From assembly GCA_039028975.1 (NCBI GenBank), contig JBCCHB010000084.1, positions 1 through 64,000 on the forward strand: a DNA stretch of 64,000 bases, given 5' to 3'. The notes under the pieces are model-generated. The model did not search any database. It worked only from the letters and a program-made list of their open reading frames with translations, and was not told where the DNA came from. Shown piece after piece: positions 1 through 8,299 of this stretch. The position numbers and the translations under genes were made by a program. This stretch comes from JAHBNG01 sp039028975. GTDB lineage: Bacteria; Chloroflexota; Anaerolineae; Caldilineales; Caldilineaceae. Positions within the stretch are counted from its first letter, which is position 1. Every line of letters begins with the position of its first letter.

Positions 1-148
1 ACGGTACAATTCAAGGCTTTTGCTCACCAGATTCTCCTTGTCCTTGCTGCTTTGTTTTGTCATTTAACAGTTTGCCACAAGTTTTCTATGGTGCAAAGGC
101 CTTTTTTCGTTATGTTAAATTAAATCTGTCAGTCAAGCAGCCCCGAAA

Positions 149-1783
149 TTAGTAGTTGAATCCCTCATAGTTCTTAATGTCAAGAGCAATGAAATCACCA
201 TCTCGATCAGATTCCTGGACAATCGCGACAATGGGTGTTGTCCCATCACTGGATTCTAATATGACAGAGTTCTTGGTATCGAAGAAGTCATTGAAGTCGG
301 TGAAACCTGCTAACACGATAAAGCGATCGCCTGGGTTTGTGTAGATGGAAAAAAATGAGATGGCTCCGCCTGGAGGCACTTCCGCTGATGATTCTATGAC
401 ACGCGTCGTGCCAACGGCATCTGTATACGATGCCATAATCTTCGTACTGGCTGTGCCAGCATTGGCAACGGTTATCCCAGTTGTCTTGCCACGGAAGAAT
501 TCCTTAACTAGTGGAGCAGCGACTTTGGTCGTTGTGGGTGTGCTGTTGCCATCAGCACCACAACCTTCGACACAGAAGGCCGCATACACTGCCTTCTTTC
601 CGTTGTTGTTTTCGTTCACTGTTCCGACGAGCTTTTGGCCTCTTATTGACTCTACGGTTGCTGAGGCAAATGTGCCTATTGGCATACGACCAATGTTATT
701 ACGAGCATTGTTGAATACCACTGATTCGCCTGCCGCGATGGATACAGTCTGACGGAACTGGGCACCGATAGCAACATCTGGGTTGCGTGAGTTGGTAACA
801 GTCAAGACGATTTCAACAGAAGCAGCAGTCGTCGTATCCGTATTCTGTACTGAGAAACCTGTCGTAGAGCCATTGAAGTCATTCTTGATGATTGGGGCCA
901 ACAGCTTGGTGCCTTGGTCTGTAGCTGTCAAACCACGGGTGCTTAGTACTAATGCTGCAGGTGCACCTGCGTCAGGGTGTTCTACAACAACACCTACAAT
1001 GGGACCGCTGCTTGATACGGCAGTGGCAGCACCTTGACAGGGAGACGTTCCACCAGCGCCACAGTTGGTGTTGGCGATAGCTGGAGAGGCATTCGAAGGG
1101 CTGAACTGCCACATGCGGTTAGCAGCAATGTTGCGCGTTTCGGTGTGGGTTGTACCATCATTCATGCTGTAGGTAATAGTCACATTGGCATCTGCACCGG
1201 CCGCCTGGATGTAGAACGTGGTCGTCTGACCATTAAAGTTATTCTTAACCAATGGGAAATTGACAGTGGTAGAAGCATTTCTAAGAGTCATGGCTTGTGA
1301 AAACGAGGTTGCCGTACCGCCGCCTGTACCTACCGTGCCAGATTGATTATTACCTAGCTGAGCAACAGCAACAATCGAACGATCTGCGCAGATAACCACA
1401 GAGCCATCTCGGAAGTTGATATCGCCGCTAAAACCAATGAGGCCATTATTGATGTTAGGAGTCTGGCCCGGATTGTAGGCAAGCGCGTTACCTACACCAA
1501 TATCAAACGATTCACTACCAACCTGCTCCGTACCATCACCTTCACGCTGGTAGGCAGTCATATGAACTACTCCGGCAGTGGTATCAATATTTTGAATTTG
1601 CCAAAAGGTCCACCAGCCGGTGCCTGGTGGTCCACTCCCACCTGAACTGACTGAAGATGTAGTAGACGGGTTACACTGCGGACAAAGGAGACAAATTTCC
1701 TCGCCGCTTGCATGAATCGATTTTGTATATGACACTGTCACGAACAACGCAAGTAGAAAGACTATTCCACACTTGGCAAGCAT
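149..1783 (-). CDS. secreted beta-sandwich repeat protein, function unknown
   Basis: A protein of about 544 aa with a signal peptide (Lys at residue 4, then a hydrophobic stretch VFLLALFVTV, then a polar region). I chose the internal ATG at 1783 because the GGAGG of an upstream in-frame ATG (1795) sits 5-6 nt before it as a ribosome binding site. After a short Cys-rich and Ser/Gly-rich linker, the mature part repeats a module of about 110-120 aa four times. Each begins with a pattern like PLVKNNFNGQTTTFYIQ or PIIKNDFNGSTTGFSVQN, followed by a V-x-I-x-Y strand and a Gly/Ser turn. Similar Gly/Asn-rich secreted repeat proteins are common in Chloroflexota. No catalytic motif is visible, so a structural or adhesive surface role is only inferred. 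It is downstream of, and on the same strand as, the polysaccharide cluster, with a 76-nt gap. Confidence 0.7.
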   Translation of the reverse strand: MLAKCGIVFLLALFVTVSYTKSIHASGEEICLLCPQCNPSTTSSVSSGGSGPPGTGWWTFWQIQNIDTTAGVVHMTAYQREGDGTEQVGSESFDIGVGNALAYNPGQTPNINNGLIGFSGDINFRDGSVVICADRSIVAVAQLGNNQSGTVGTGGGTATSFSQAMTLRNASTTVNFPLVKNNFNGQTTTFYIQAAGADANVTITYSMNDGTTHTETRNIAANRMWQFSPSNASPAIANTNCGAGGTSPCQGAATAVSSSGPIVGVVVEHPDAGAPAALVLSTRGLTATDQGTKLLAPIIKNDFNGSTTGFSVQNTDTTTAASVEIVLTVTNSRNPDVAIGAQFRQTVSIAAGESVVFNNARNNIGRMPIGTFASATVESIRGQKLVGTVNENNNGKKAVYAAFCVEGCGADGNSTPTTTKVAAPLVKEFFRGKTTGITVANAGTASTKIMASYTDAVGTTRVIESSAEVPPGGAISFFSIYTNPGDRFIVLAGFTDFNDFFDTKNSVILESSDGTTPIVAIVQESDRDGDFIALDIKNYEGFNY

Positions 1784-1859
1784 ATGACCCTCCATATATT
1801 GTGCTAGGGACTATTTAGGACACCTCCATATACACCCAGTTACCTACTTCAAATATATC

Positions 1860-3521
1860 TTACTTCAGATACCCTAGAGCGCGCAAACGCTCTTGTACCT
1901 TTTCTTCATCTTCGTTTGTGAGCACTTCACCCATTTCTGCAATAACTGTAGATTGGACAGTCCGAATGGGATGCTGAGATTGGAAATCTGGCTCAATAAG
2001 ATCCACCATAACCGAACCATCCACATCATCTGGAATCTCTAATCCCATTAGGTAGAGTGCTGTTGGTGTCACATCCAAAATCGATGCTGGCTCAAATTCT
2101 CCCTGTTGGATAGCAGGGCCCTTGATGGCAAAGATGCCTTCTCTTCGATGGAAGCCACTCATGCCTAGAAACGGACGCACTACATCCCGAAAAGCTAGCT
2201 CTCGCCGCATTTGGGTAATGTAACTGTAATCCTTCATGATAACATTCAGATCAGGTGCTAAATCTACATGAGGACCTTCGTACAATTCGCTCTTCGTGTA
2301 GACCTTATCGACAAGGAGTTCACCACTCTCTGGATCGGCTAGCTTGTATAGCTGCTCTTTTATCTCATTCACTAAGGCCTCATACTCCTCACCTGGTTGA
2401 ACAATCCCCATGGGTTCCCTGCCAGCTAAGTTGACATAAATTTGCCCAATGTTCCCAAACCCGTACGCCTTTGTCTTTGACCAGTCGATCTGGTTGGCCA
2501 GATCCGGATGTTCTGTTGGGATCAGCCAGTGGAGCACTTCCGGGAGAAGGGCCTTCATCTGTTGGGTACGAGCGCGACCGATTCTACGCCAGATACCTTC
2601 ACGGGTAATGCCGAGCCGCCGCATCAGGTGCCAATACGTTCCCTTGGCAACTTGTGGCTGCTGGTCCATCATGTAGCCTGCTTCGCGTAGCCAGTTGTTC
2701 AGGAAGACCTCTTTGTATAGAGGCCCCATTCCGTGATCGGAGGCCAAGATGACCGTTGTCTCATCGCCAGCAAGGGCCATCATTTCGCCAAGAACTTGAT
2801 CCAAATATTGATGAAGCTCCTTGATCTTGTCACCCAAGTGCGCTAGCTCTGGATCATGGCGCGGGTGGCTCTCATCCATATGGTGCCAGACAAAGCTCAG
2901 AAGTTGGTCGATATTCATAAAGACCACCATAAAGAAATCCCAAGGACGGCTCTTCATTAGCTCTAAAGCGGTCTCGGCCCGAATGCGACTGGTCTCTAAG
3001 GCCGCATCCAGGTAGGCCTCATCATTGTCACCCTGGTAATGCACAGGATTGTCGATCCGGTAGTCCCTGGAAAGAAGTTCGTCGCGCAAGGCTGGTGGAT
3101 GGGCAAACTCCCAGTTGAGATCGGCACCTAATCCAGAGACCATGAATCCGTTAACTGGCTGAGGAGGGTAGGTAAAAGGAACATTTAGCGTACCCACTTG
3201 CCTACCCGATTGGCTAATCCAGTGAAACAATGTCCCTAATGACGGCAGATGATTGCGCGTCGAAAGAATTTCGTAGGTGCCAGGACGCCGATAGACAAAA
3301 TCAAACGTGCCGTGGCGTCCTGGATTCTTACCAGTGAAGAAAGAGGTCCAAGCCGTTGGTGAGAGGGTTGGAATGGTTGAATTCAATACTCGGTGGGCGC
3401 CTTGAGCCAAAAGCTTTTGGGTATTAGGCATAAGCCCCTGGTCAATATAGGGTTTAATCAGATCAAAGGTTGCGCCATCCCAGCCAACGATCAACAGACG
3501 ACCCGACTCATCAACATCCAT
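1860..3521 (-). CDS. alkaline-phosphatase-superfamily phosphodiesterase/phosphatase (paralogue 1)
   Basis: A 553-aa cytoplasmic-looking enzyme of the type I phosphodiesterase/nucleotide pyrophosphatase branch of the alkaline phosphatase superfamily. The first metal ligand lies in VGWDGATFD (Asp15). The nucleophile region is IPTLSPTAWTSFFTG (residues 50-64), where the nucleophile position aligns with Ser54 rather than the usual Thr. Further metal ligands are in ASDHGMGP and GFHRREGIF. There is no signal peptide or membrane segment. The start is supported by AAGGAG about 7 nt upstream. A paralogue of the same length lies at 5593-7257, and both end in ERL-x-x-LGYL. Such enzymes often accompany glycan clusters, where they might trim phospho-sugar or phosphodiester groups; the substrate cannot be read from sequence. 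It is separated from the rest of the cluster by a repeat-filled gap. Confidence 0.85.
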   Translation of the reverse strand: MDVDESGRLLIVGWDGATFDLIKPYIDQGLMPNTQKLLAQGAHRVLNSTIPTLSPTAWTSFFTGKNPGRHGTFDFVYRRPGTYEILSTRNHLPSLGTLFHWISQSGRQVGTLNVPFTYPPQPVNGFMVSGLGADLNWEFAHPPALRDELLSRDYRIDNPVHYQGDNDEAYLDAALETSRIRAETALELMKSRPWDFFMVVFMNIDQLLSFVWHHMDESHPRHDPELAHLGDKIKELHQYLDQVLGEMMALAGDETTVILASDHGMGPLYKEVFLNNWLREAGYMMDQQPQVAKGTYWHLMRRLGITREGIWRRIGRARTQQMKALLPEVLHWLIPTEHPDLANQIDWSKTKAYGFGNIGQIYVNLAGREPMGIVQPGEEYEALVNEIKEQLYKLADPESGELLVDKVYTKSELYEGPHVDLAPDLNVIMKDYSYITQMRRELAFRDVVRPFLGMSGFHRREGIFAIKGPAIQQGEFEPASILDVTPTALYLMGLEIPDDVDGSVMVDLIEPDFQSQHPIRTVQSTVIAEMGEVLTNEDEEKVQERLRALGYLK

Positions 3522-3548
3522 TCAAGTCTCCTTATTTACTTTGCCAGA

Positions 3549-3870
3549 TTACACTGAGTCGCAATTACACAGAGATTCACAGAGAGAAAATAGAGATTCA
3601 CAGAGAATTTGTTCTCTCTATATTTCTCAGATATCTGTTCACCTTACCGAACTCAGAAACCGAGTTTTTTACGGTTTCGAGTAGTTTGTCGAAGAAGTCA
3701 GGCTAATTGGGTGCTAAAATCTCGTTGTATAGTCGAAAAACTCGGTTTCTTTAGACCAAGATGAACTGCTATTTTCTCAGTGAAGCTCTGTGACTCCTCC
3801 GCGTATCTCTGTGTAACTTTGTAGCTCTGCCACGCCGTGGACTCTGTGCCTTCTCTGAGGGACCCTGTGT
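3549..3870. repeat. nested palindromic (MITE-like) element in the 428-bp gene-free gap
   Basis: This gap contains no credible gene. The outer palindrome has arms TTACACAGAGAT (about 3566-3577) and ATCTCTGTGTAA (3805-3816), extended by further CACAGAG and CTCTGTG units. Inside lies a second palindrome, with AGAAACCGAGTTTTTT (3655-3670) pairing with AAAAACTCGGTTTCT (3736-3750). The inner unit, about 3631-3772, is bracketed by the direct repeat TTTCTCAG (3623-3630 and 3773-3780). That pattern is what insertion of the inner element into the outer one with target duplication would leave. A related inner element is at 18164-18283. Confidence 0.75.
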
Positions 3871-3949
3871 AACGCAGAACTTGTCCCTAGCCCTTGTCTA
3901 CTTTACTCTAGAACATTCTGCGGAGTGGGAACAGAACTTTTCTGGCCAT

Positions 3950-5596
3950 CTATAGTTTTAAGACGCTTCGCCAAAGCCCCCGTTCCTCCGGGGTGACAAT
4001 ACCCAATGACAAGATTAGCATGACGTATATAAGACCCCCCACACCTATCTGCACCCATAGGCCACCTGAGTGAAGTAGCAAAACAACACCAAACATTCCT
4101 AATCCGGCCAGCATGGGCTTTCTCATCAGGTCCAGGATGGAGAAAGAAAGCACAGAGGTAAAAACGGCCCGGCGAAGCAGTAGATAGAGTATGGCAATGG
4201 TGAGCACTTTCGCCATAGCAGCCCCAACAATGCCAAAGGAGGGGACCAGAAGCACAATCAAGACGACATTGATCCCTAAGGTAAGCGCCTGAAATCGGGC
4301 AATCAGATCTTGTCGATTGGCCACAATCAGCATCCGGCTATTCAACACATTTAGGCCATTGAAAATAATAAAGAGTGCCAAGATACGTAGCACAGGTGCC
4401 GTCTCGACAAAAGCGGAGGTAAAGACAAGACGTACGGTCCCATCGGCCACGGCCAACAAGCCAAGGCTTAACGGCAGAGCAACGATAATCATGTACTTGA
4501 AGATCTGCCGGTATTTCTCGCTTAGCAAACCGTCTTGGCTTGCAGGCTGAACATCTGTCTGCGGCTCACCTTCGGTGGCGTTGGCTTGACGGCGGCCAAC
4601 GCCACTACTAAACCTGCTTTCCGATTCTTTTCGTTGGCCAACCCGGGCAAAGATGGGAAAAAGGGCTGTGCCAATTCCCTGGGGGATCATCGTCAATGCG
4701 GTGACAACGGTCACGGCTGCGCCATAGAATCCAATCTCTTCTTTGCTGATAAAGAGCGAGAGAAGGATCGTATCGAGGCGGCTATTGAGGATATAGGTAA
4801 CGGCCACCACAAAAAAAGGGCGTCCAACAATCAACTGCTCTTTGCAAAATCCTAGATCAATGGCCAAAGACGCCGCACCAATAAAGGGCCTTAAAAGCCA
4901 AAGAGAGAGAAATAGGCTGAGAATGCCTGAAACAAGCAACGCAATCGCTACGTGTGACACGCCGCCACCCATACCAATGACGATAAAGCAGCTTATCAGC
5001 TTCACCAGGCCGCTAAAGAGGGCCACAAGGCTGAGAAACTCCATTCGCTCAACGGCAATAAAGACAGCCTCAGCAATATTGATAATGTTCTCGCTGAGGA
5101 TACCCCACAGAAAGATCAAAATCACTAGCCGAACGTCCGCCCCATACGGAATCACCCAAACAAAACCGGAAATGATGCCAATAACAGCAAGTGAAAGCAG
5201 CGCTCGCAAAAAGACGAAGTTGACAACGTACTTACCTACGTCGCCGCTCTGCTTGGCCGTGTCTCGGATAAGAAGATGATCCAGTCCCCAGAAAGCAAAG
5301 CGCGAACCAATGAAAAAGTAGCTAACGGCTAGGGTATAGATTCCAACGGATCCAGCCCCCAAATTCCGCGAAAGATAGACAATAATAAAAATGTTGGCGA
5401 CCCTATCCAGCAGATCTGAGAGGGCTGTATAGCCAGAATTGCGGACAACAGTGCGTACGGTCCTTACCTGCTTCCCATCAGTTGAGGAAGCGTCAAAAGA
5501 TTCTTGACCGGACTCAGCGATACTGCGGTCGTTTTCAAACGGAGCCGAGTGTTGATTTGAAAGAGGCTGTCCACTAGGGGAAGGTTTGCGGCTCAC
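3950..5596 (-). CDS. Wzx-like polysaccharide flippase (MOP superfamily)
   Basis: A 548-aa polytopic membrane protein, predicted to have 12-14 hydrophobic helices, of the polysaccharide_synt/MOP flippase type. Such proteins move lipid-linked oligosaccharide repeat units across the cytoplasmic membrane. The N-terminal 50 or so residues are hydrophilic, and the first helices follow a conserved segment like SGYTALSDLLDRVANIF. A charged, low-complexity cytoplasmic loop (residues about 320-365, rich in Ser, Gln and Glu) interrupts the two halves and is longer than usual. The GTG start overlaps the stop of the upstream phosphatase gene in a GTGA junction (4 nt), implying translational coupling. Its position between two alkaline-phosphatase-superfamily genes and after several glycosyltransferases supports a role in exopolysaccharide or surface glycan export. 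Confidence 0.85.
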   Translation of the reverse strand: MSRKPSPSGQPLSNQHSAPFENDRSIAESGQESFDASSTDGKQVRTVRTVVRNSGYTALSDLLDRVANIFIIVYLSRNLGAGSVGIYTLAVSYFFIGSRFAFWGLDHLLIRDTAKQSGDVGKYVVNFVFLRALLSLAVIGIISGFVWVIPYGADVRLVILIFLWGILSENIINIAEAVFIAVERMEFLSLVALFSGLVKLISCFIVIGMGGGVSHVAIALLVSGILSLFLSLWLLRPFIGAASLAIDLGFCKEQLIVGRPFFVVAVTYILNSRLDTILLSLFISKEEIGFYGAAVTVVTALTMIPQGIGTALFPIFARVGQRKESESRFSSGVGRRQANATEGEPQTDVQPASQDGLLSEKYRQIFKYMIIVALPLSLGLLAVADGTVRLVFTSAFVETAPVLRILALFIIFNGLNVLNSRMLIVANRQDLIARFQALTLGINVVLIVLLVPSFGIVGAAMAKVLTIAILYLLLRRAVFTSVLSFSILDLMRKPMLAGLGMFGVVLLLHSGGLWVQIGVGGLIYVMLILSLGIVTPEERGLWRSVLKL

Positions 5597-7257
5597 AGAT
5601 AACCTAGATTCTCCAGGCGTTCCATGATCTTGCGCTCATCGCTCTCCGAGAAGGAGAAGGCACCTTCTTCATCCCGCACCAATTCTTTTGAATCTGTTTC
5701 GACATCCAAAAAGTCAGGGAAAAATAGCTCAGCCAGCGGACGTCCATCCATGGCTTGGGGTACAGGAATGCCTAGATAAGCGAGGATTGTGGGCGCCAGA
5801 TCAATCAGCTTGGCTTGGTCAATCGATAAATCGGCTGGTACGCCCGGCCCGTGGGCAATCAGAATGCCCTCTGGCCGATGGGTGGCCGTTAGGGGAAGCC
5901 CGCTAAAATCCCACGTCTTCGCCTCTTGAAAGAGGGGAGGATCATTCTGATCGTAGCGGCCACGTCCCCAATAGCGGTAATCCCGCCACTCAACAATCAG
6001 ATCAGGGGCCTGGTTAAGATAAGGGCCATGGTAAATTGCCTCTCGTCGGTGAACTTCCTTGACCAGTTGCTCATTCGTCTCCGGATCGCGCAATGTCGAG
6101 AGTTTGGCCACAATCGATTGACAAAGCGCTTCGTACCCGTCTCCTGGTTCAACTGTCCCCTCTGGTTCACGACCGCGTAGGTTGACAAAAATATTTCCAC
6201 ACGCGCCCATTGAGTACGCCTTGCTCTTGCCCCAATTCATGGGCGAGGCAAAGAGCTGAGACTCCATCTCTGATTTGGCGCGATCAAAATTTTGCCCCAG
6301 CCGCTTCCGCACCTGAAAGCGCCAAGGAGCGGGCAAATATCGCTTGTAAAGGGTCGCGGCCTGCTTGATAAGTAATGAACTCAAGTTGGTACGCTTTTGC
6401 TTGAATGTCAGGAACCCTTCGTCGGAGAGCCAGCGATTGAGGTTGACAAAGCGATGCAGTTCACCAGCACCATGATCTGACATGGCCAGCACCAACGTCT
6501 CCTCATCGGTCTGCTCAAGCAGCGCGGGAATCTCGGCATCAATCGCTTGATAGACCTGCAGAATTGCGTCATGAAGGTGACCCACATCAGGATCATCCGG
6601 CCCATGCTCACTCATAAAGTGCCAGTAGGCGTGCTGGATCTGATCGGTTGCCATAAAGACAACAATGGAAAATGACCAAGGCTCTTTTTGCATTAGATAA
6701 CGAGCCACCTCTACCCGATTGCGAATGCAGGTAAGGTACTTGGTCAGAAAGTCTTGTAGGGGATCTGAGGCGTGGGGATCAAAATCAGGGTGAACCACAT
6801 AATCCGGCACCAGAGAAGAAATTTCGTCATATAGCTCTGGCGGTTCAGTAATCTCCGGCCCAACAATGGTCGCAAAGAGTCCGCTCACCATATCCCCTGG
6901 AATAGGTCGAGGTGGAAATGTGTACGGGACATTGAGGGAAATCGAACGTCCTCCTGCTTGACCGATGTAATCAAAGAGCATGGGTGACTGAATCATGGAG
7001 GCATTGGTAATCTCCATCTTATAGCTGTCCGGACGCCGCCGTACGTGATCATAGATGCCGTGCTTGCCTTGCTGCTGACCAGTCAAAAAGGAAGTCCACG
7101 CTGGGGTTGTTACTGGATGAATGGTAGAAGTTAGAGGAGCGGATGCGCCAACCTCGCAAAGTGCACGCAAATTGGGGAGCTTGCCCTCAGCCATCCACGG
7201 TCTCATGAGGTCCCACGTAGCCCCATCTAATCCAATGACCAAGACACGTCTATTCAT
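5593..7257 (-). CDS. alkaline-phosphatase-superfamily phosphodiesterase/phosphatase (paralogue 2)
   Basis: A 554-aa paralogue of the protein at 1860-3521, with the same architecture. The first metal Asp is in IGLDGATWDLM. The nucleophile region is STIHPVTTPAWTSFLTG, which here keeps Thr at the expected nucleophile position. Further ligands are in AMSDHGAGE and ATHRPEGIL, and the C-terminus is MERLENLGYL. It has no export signal. It is translationally coupled to the flippase gene through a 4-nt overlap and lies 9 nt downstream of a GT2 gene, so it is part of the glycan operon. Its catalytic class (phosphodiesterase, phosphatase or phosphotransferase) is not decidable from sequence. Two homologues flanking one flippase suggest related but distinct substrates. 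Confidence 0.85.
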   Translation of the reverse strand: MNRRVLVIGLDGATWDLMRPWMAEGKLPNLRALCEVGASAPLTSTIHPVTTPAWTSFLTGQQQGKHGIYDHVRRRPDSYKMEITNASMIQSPMLFDYIGQAGGRSISLNVPYTFPPRPIPGDMVSGLFATIVGPEITEPPELYDEISSLVPDYVVHPDFDPHASDPLQDFLTKYLTCIRNRVEVARYLMQKEPWSFSIVVFMATDQIQHAYWHFMSEHGPDDPDVGHLHDAILQVYQAIDAEIPALLEQTDEETLVLAMSDHGAGELHRFVNLNRWLSDEGFLTFKQKRTNLSSLLIKQAATLYKRYLPAPWRFQVRKRLGQNFDRAKSEMESQLFASPMNWGKSKAYSMGACGNIFVNLRGREPEGTVEPGDGYEALCQSIVAKLSTLRDPETNEQLVKEVHRREAIYHGPYLNQAPDLIVEWRDYRYWGRGRYDQNDPPLFQEAKTWDFSGLPLTATHRPEGILIAHGPGVPADLSIDQAKLIDLAPTILAYLGIPVPQAMDGRPLAELFFPDFLDVETDSKELVRDEEGAFSFSESDERKIMERLENLGYL

Positions 7258-7266
7258 TAATTGTGA

Positions 7267-8196
7267 TCATCCTCTTTCTGTTGGACTCTCGGTTCCTGAG
7301 GTTCTCGGTTCTTGCCAACCCAATCCCTCCCATAGCCCAGAGAGATAAGCCCCATAATGATTGTTTATCTTCTGGCTGAAGGGGCTAGGTAAGATCTGGC
7401 GATAGAGGGAATGGCCAAATGCATAGCCCACCAAAGCCGCCCGATGCAGCCCGGTTGCGTGTTTTCGATAGAGCAGCATCTTGCTCCTCCCCCACGTCCT
7501 GGCAAAGCGATCACTACCCGTGCTCTCTCCTACTTTGTGCCACATCTTGGCCTCCGGTACATACCAGATCAGATAGCCTGCTTTGCGAGCGCGTAGACAG
7601 ATATCGACATCATCATAGTAGAGCCAGAAGCGAGTATCAAAGAGACCAATCTTCTCCAACAACGCTCGCGAGAAGAGCATTCCGCAGGCCCACGCGTACT
7701 CGGTCTCCTTTGCCATACTGTTATCAGGGCCATCTTTTTCACCTTCACCCCGATCGTAGGCCCCAAAATCCCAGGCGTGACAGCGGGCACCGGCAAACCA
7801 AATCAGATCGGGCCGATCGTAGTAGTATATCTTGGGCGTTAAAACACCGATTTGTCTGTTTTGCTGAGCTGTATCAACTAGGTGGCTTACCATCTCAGGA
7901 TGGAGGGTAGTATCGTTGTTTAGCATGAGCAGGTAATCTGCATCATGAGACAAGGCATGACGTAGGCCGCTATTGTAGGCTGCCGTCACTTCTGCATTTT
8001 CCCCCGTACGCACCTGGGGAACTTGGGGAAAGCGCTCTGCCAAAATTTCTGCACAGCCGTCTGTCGAACCATTATCCACGATGACAACGGCCAAGTTTTC
8101 ATAGGAAGAAGCTAAGATAGATTCTACACACTCGGTGGTATCCTCCAGGCCATTCCAGTTGGTGACAATGGCGTAGACAAGGGGTGCTTCTGACAT
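7267..8196 (-). CDS. family 2 glycosyltransferase (rhamnosyltransferase-like)
   Basis: A protein of about 309 aa with a GT-A fold. It begins with VYAIVTNWNGLEDT and VIVDNGSTDG, the nucleotide-sugar binding start of GT2 enzymes, and has the metal-binding region LMLNNDTTL. The later segment FWLYYDDVDICLRARKAGY matches the acceptor and catalytic-base region of WbbL-type rhamnosyltransferases. I chose the ATG at 8196 because AAAGG lies 7 nt upstream; a TTG directly before it is the alternative. It sits in the glycan operon between the epimerase and phosphatase genes. The donor and acceptor sugars cannot be told from sequence. Confidence 0.85.
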   Translation of the reverse strand: MSEAPLVYAIVTNWNGLEDTTECVESILASSYENLAVVIVDNGSTDGCAEILAERFPQVPQVRTGENAEVTAAYNSGLRHALSHDADYLLMLNNDTTLHPEMVSHLVDTAQQNRQIGVLTPKIYYYDRPDLIWFAGARCHAWDFGAYDRGEGEKDGPDNSMAKETEYAWACGMLFSRALLEKIGLFDTRFWLYYDDVDICLRARKAGYLIWYVPEAKMWHKVGESTGSDRFARTWGRSKMLLYRKHATGLHRAALVGYAFGHSLYRQILPSPFSQKINNHYGAYLSGLWEGLGWQEPRTSGTESPTERG

Positions 8197-8216
8197 CAAT
8201 CAACCTTTCTCAATAC

Positions 8217-8297
8217 GTAGCCGTTCAACCCCCTGAGCTTCTCGAAGGGGCGCTTCGGCTTCGACAAGCTCAGCCGACGGGAGGCGTGAACGGCTAC
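8217..8297. repeat. nested palindrome between GT2 and epimerase genes
   Basis: Outer arms GTAGCCGTTCA (8217-8227) and TGAACGGCTAC (8287-8297) are a perfect 11-bp inverted repeat. Inside, CTGAGCTTCTCGAAG (8233-8247) pairs with CTTCGACAAGCTCAG (8259-8273) at 14 of 15 positions. The inner GAGCTTGTCGAAG-type sequence is a motif seen as a repeat in many bacteria. The element fills the gap between two co-directional genes and abuts the epimerase stop codon, so it could act as an mRNA hairpin. Confidence 0.7.
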
Positions 8298-8299
8298 CT

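Noticed and set aside
1034..1300. Open frames opposite the first gene
   Set aside because: Antisense shadows of the secreted repeat protein; no independent evidence.
7419..7910. 163-aa open frame on the plus strand
   Set aside because: It lies wholly within the GT2 gene on the other strand and has no motif or ribosome binding site; an antisense shadow.
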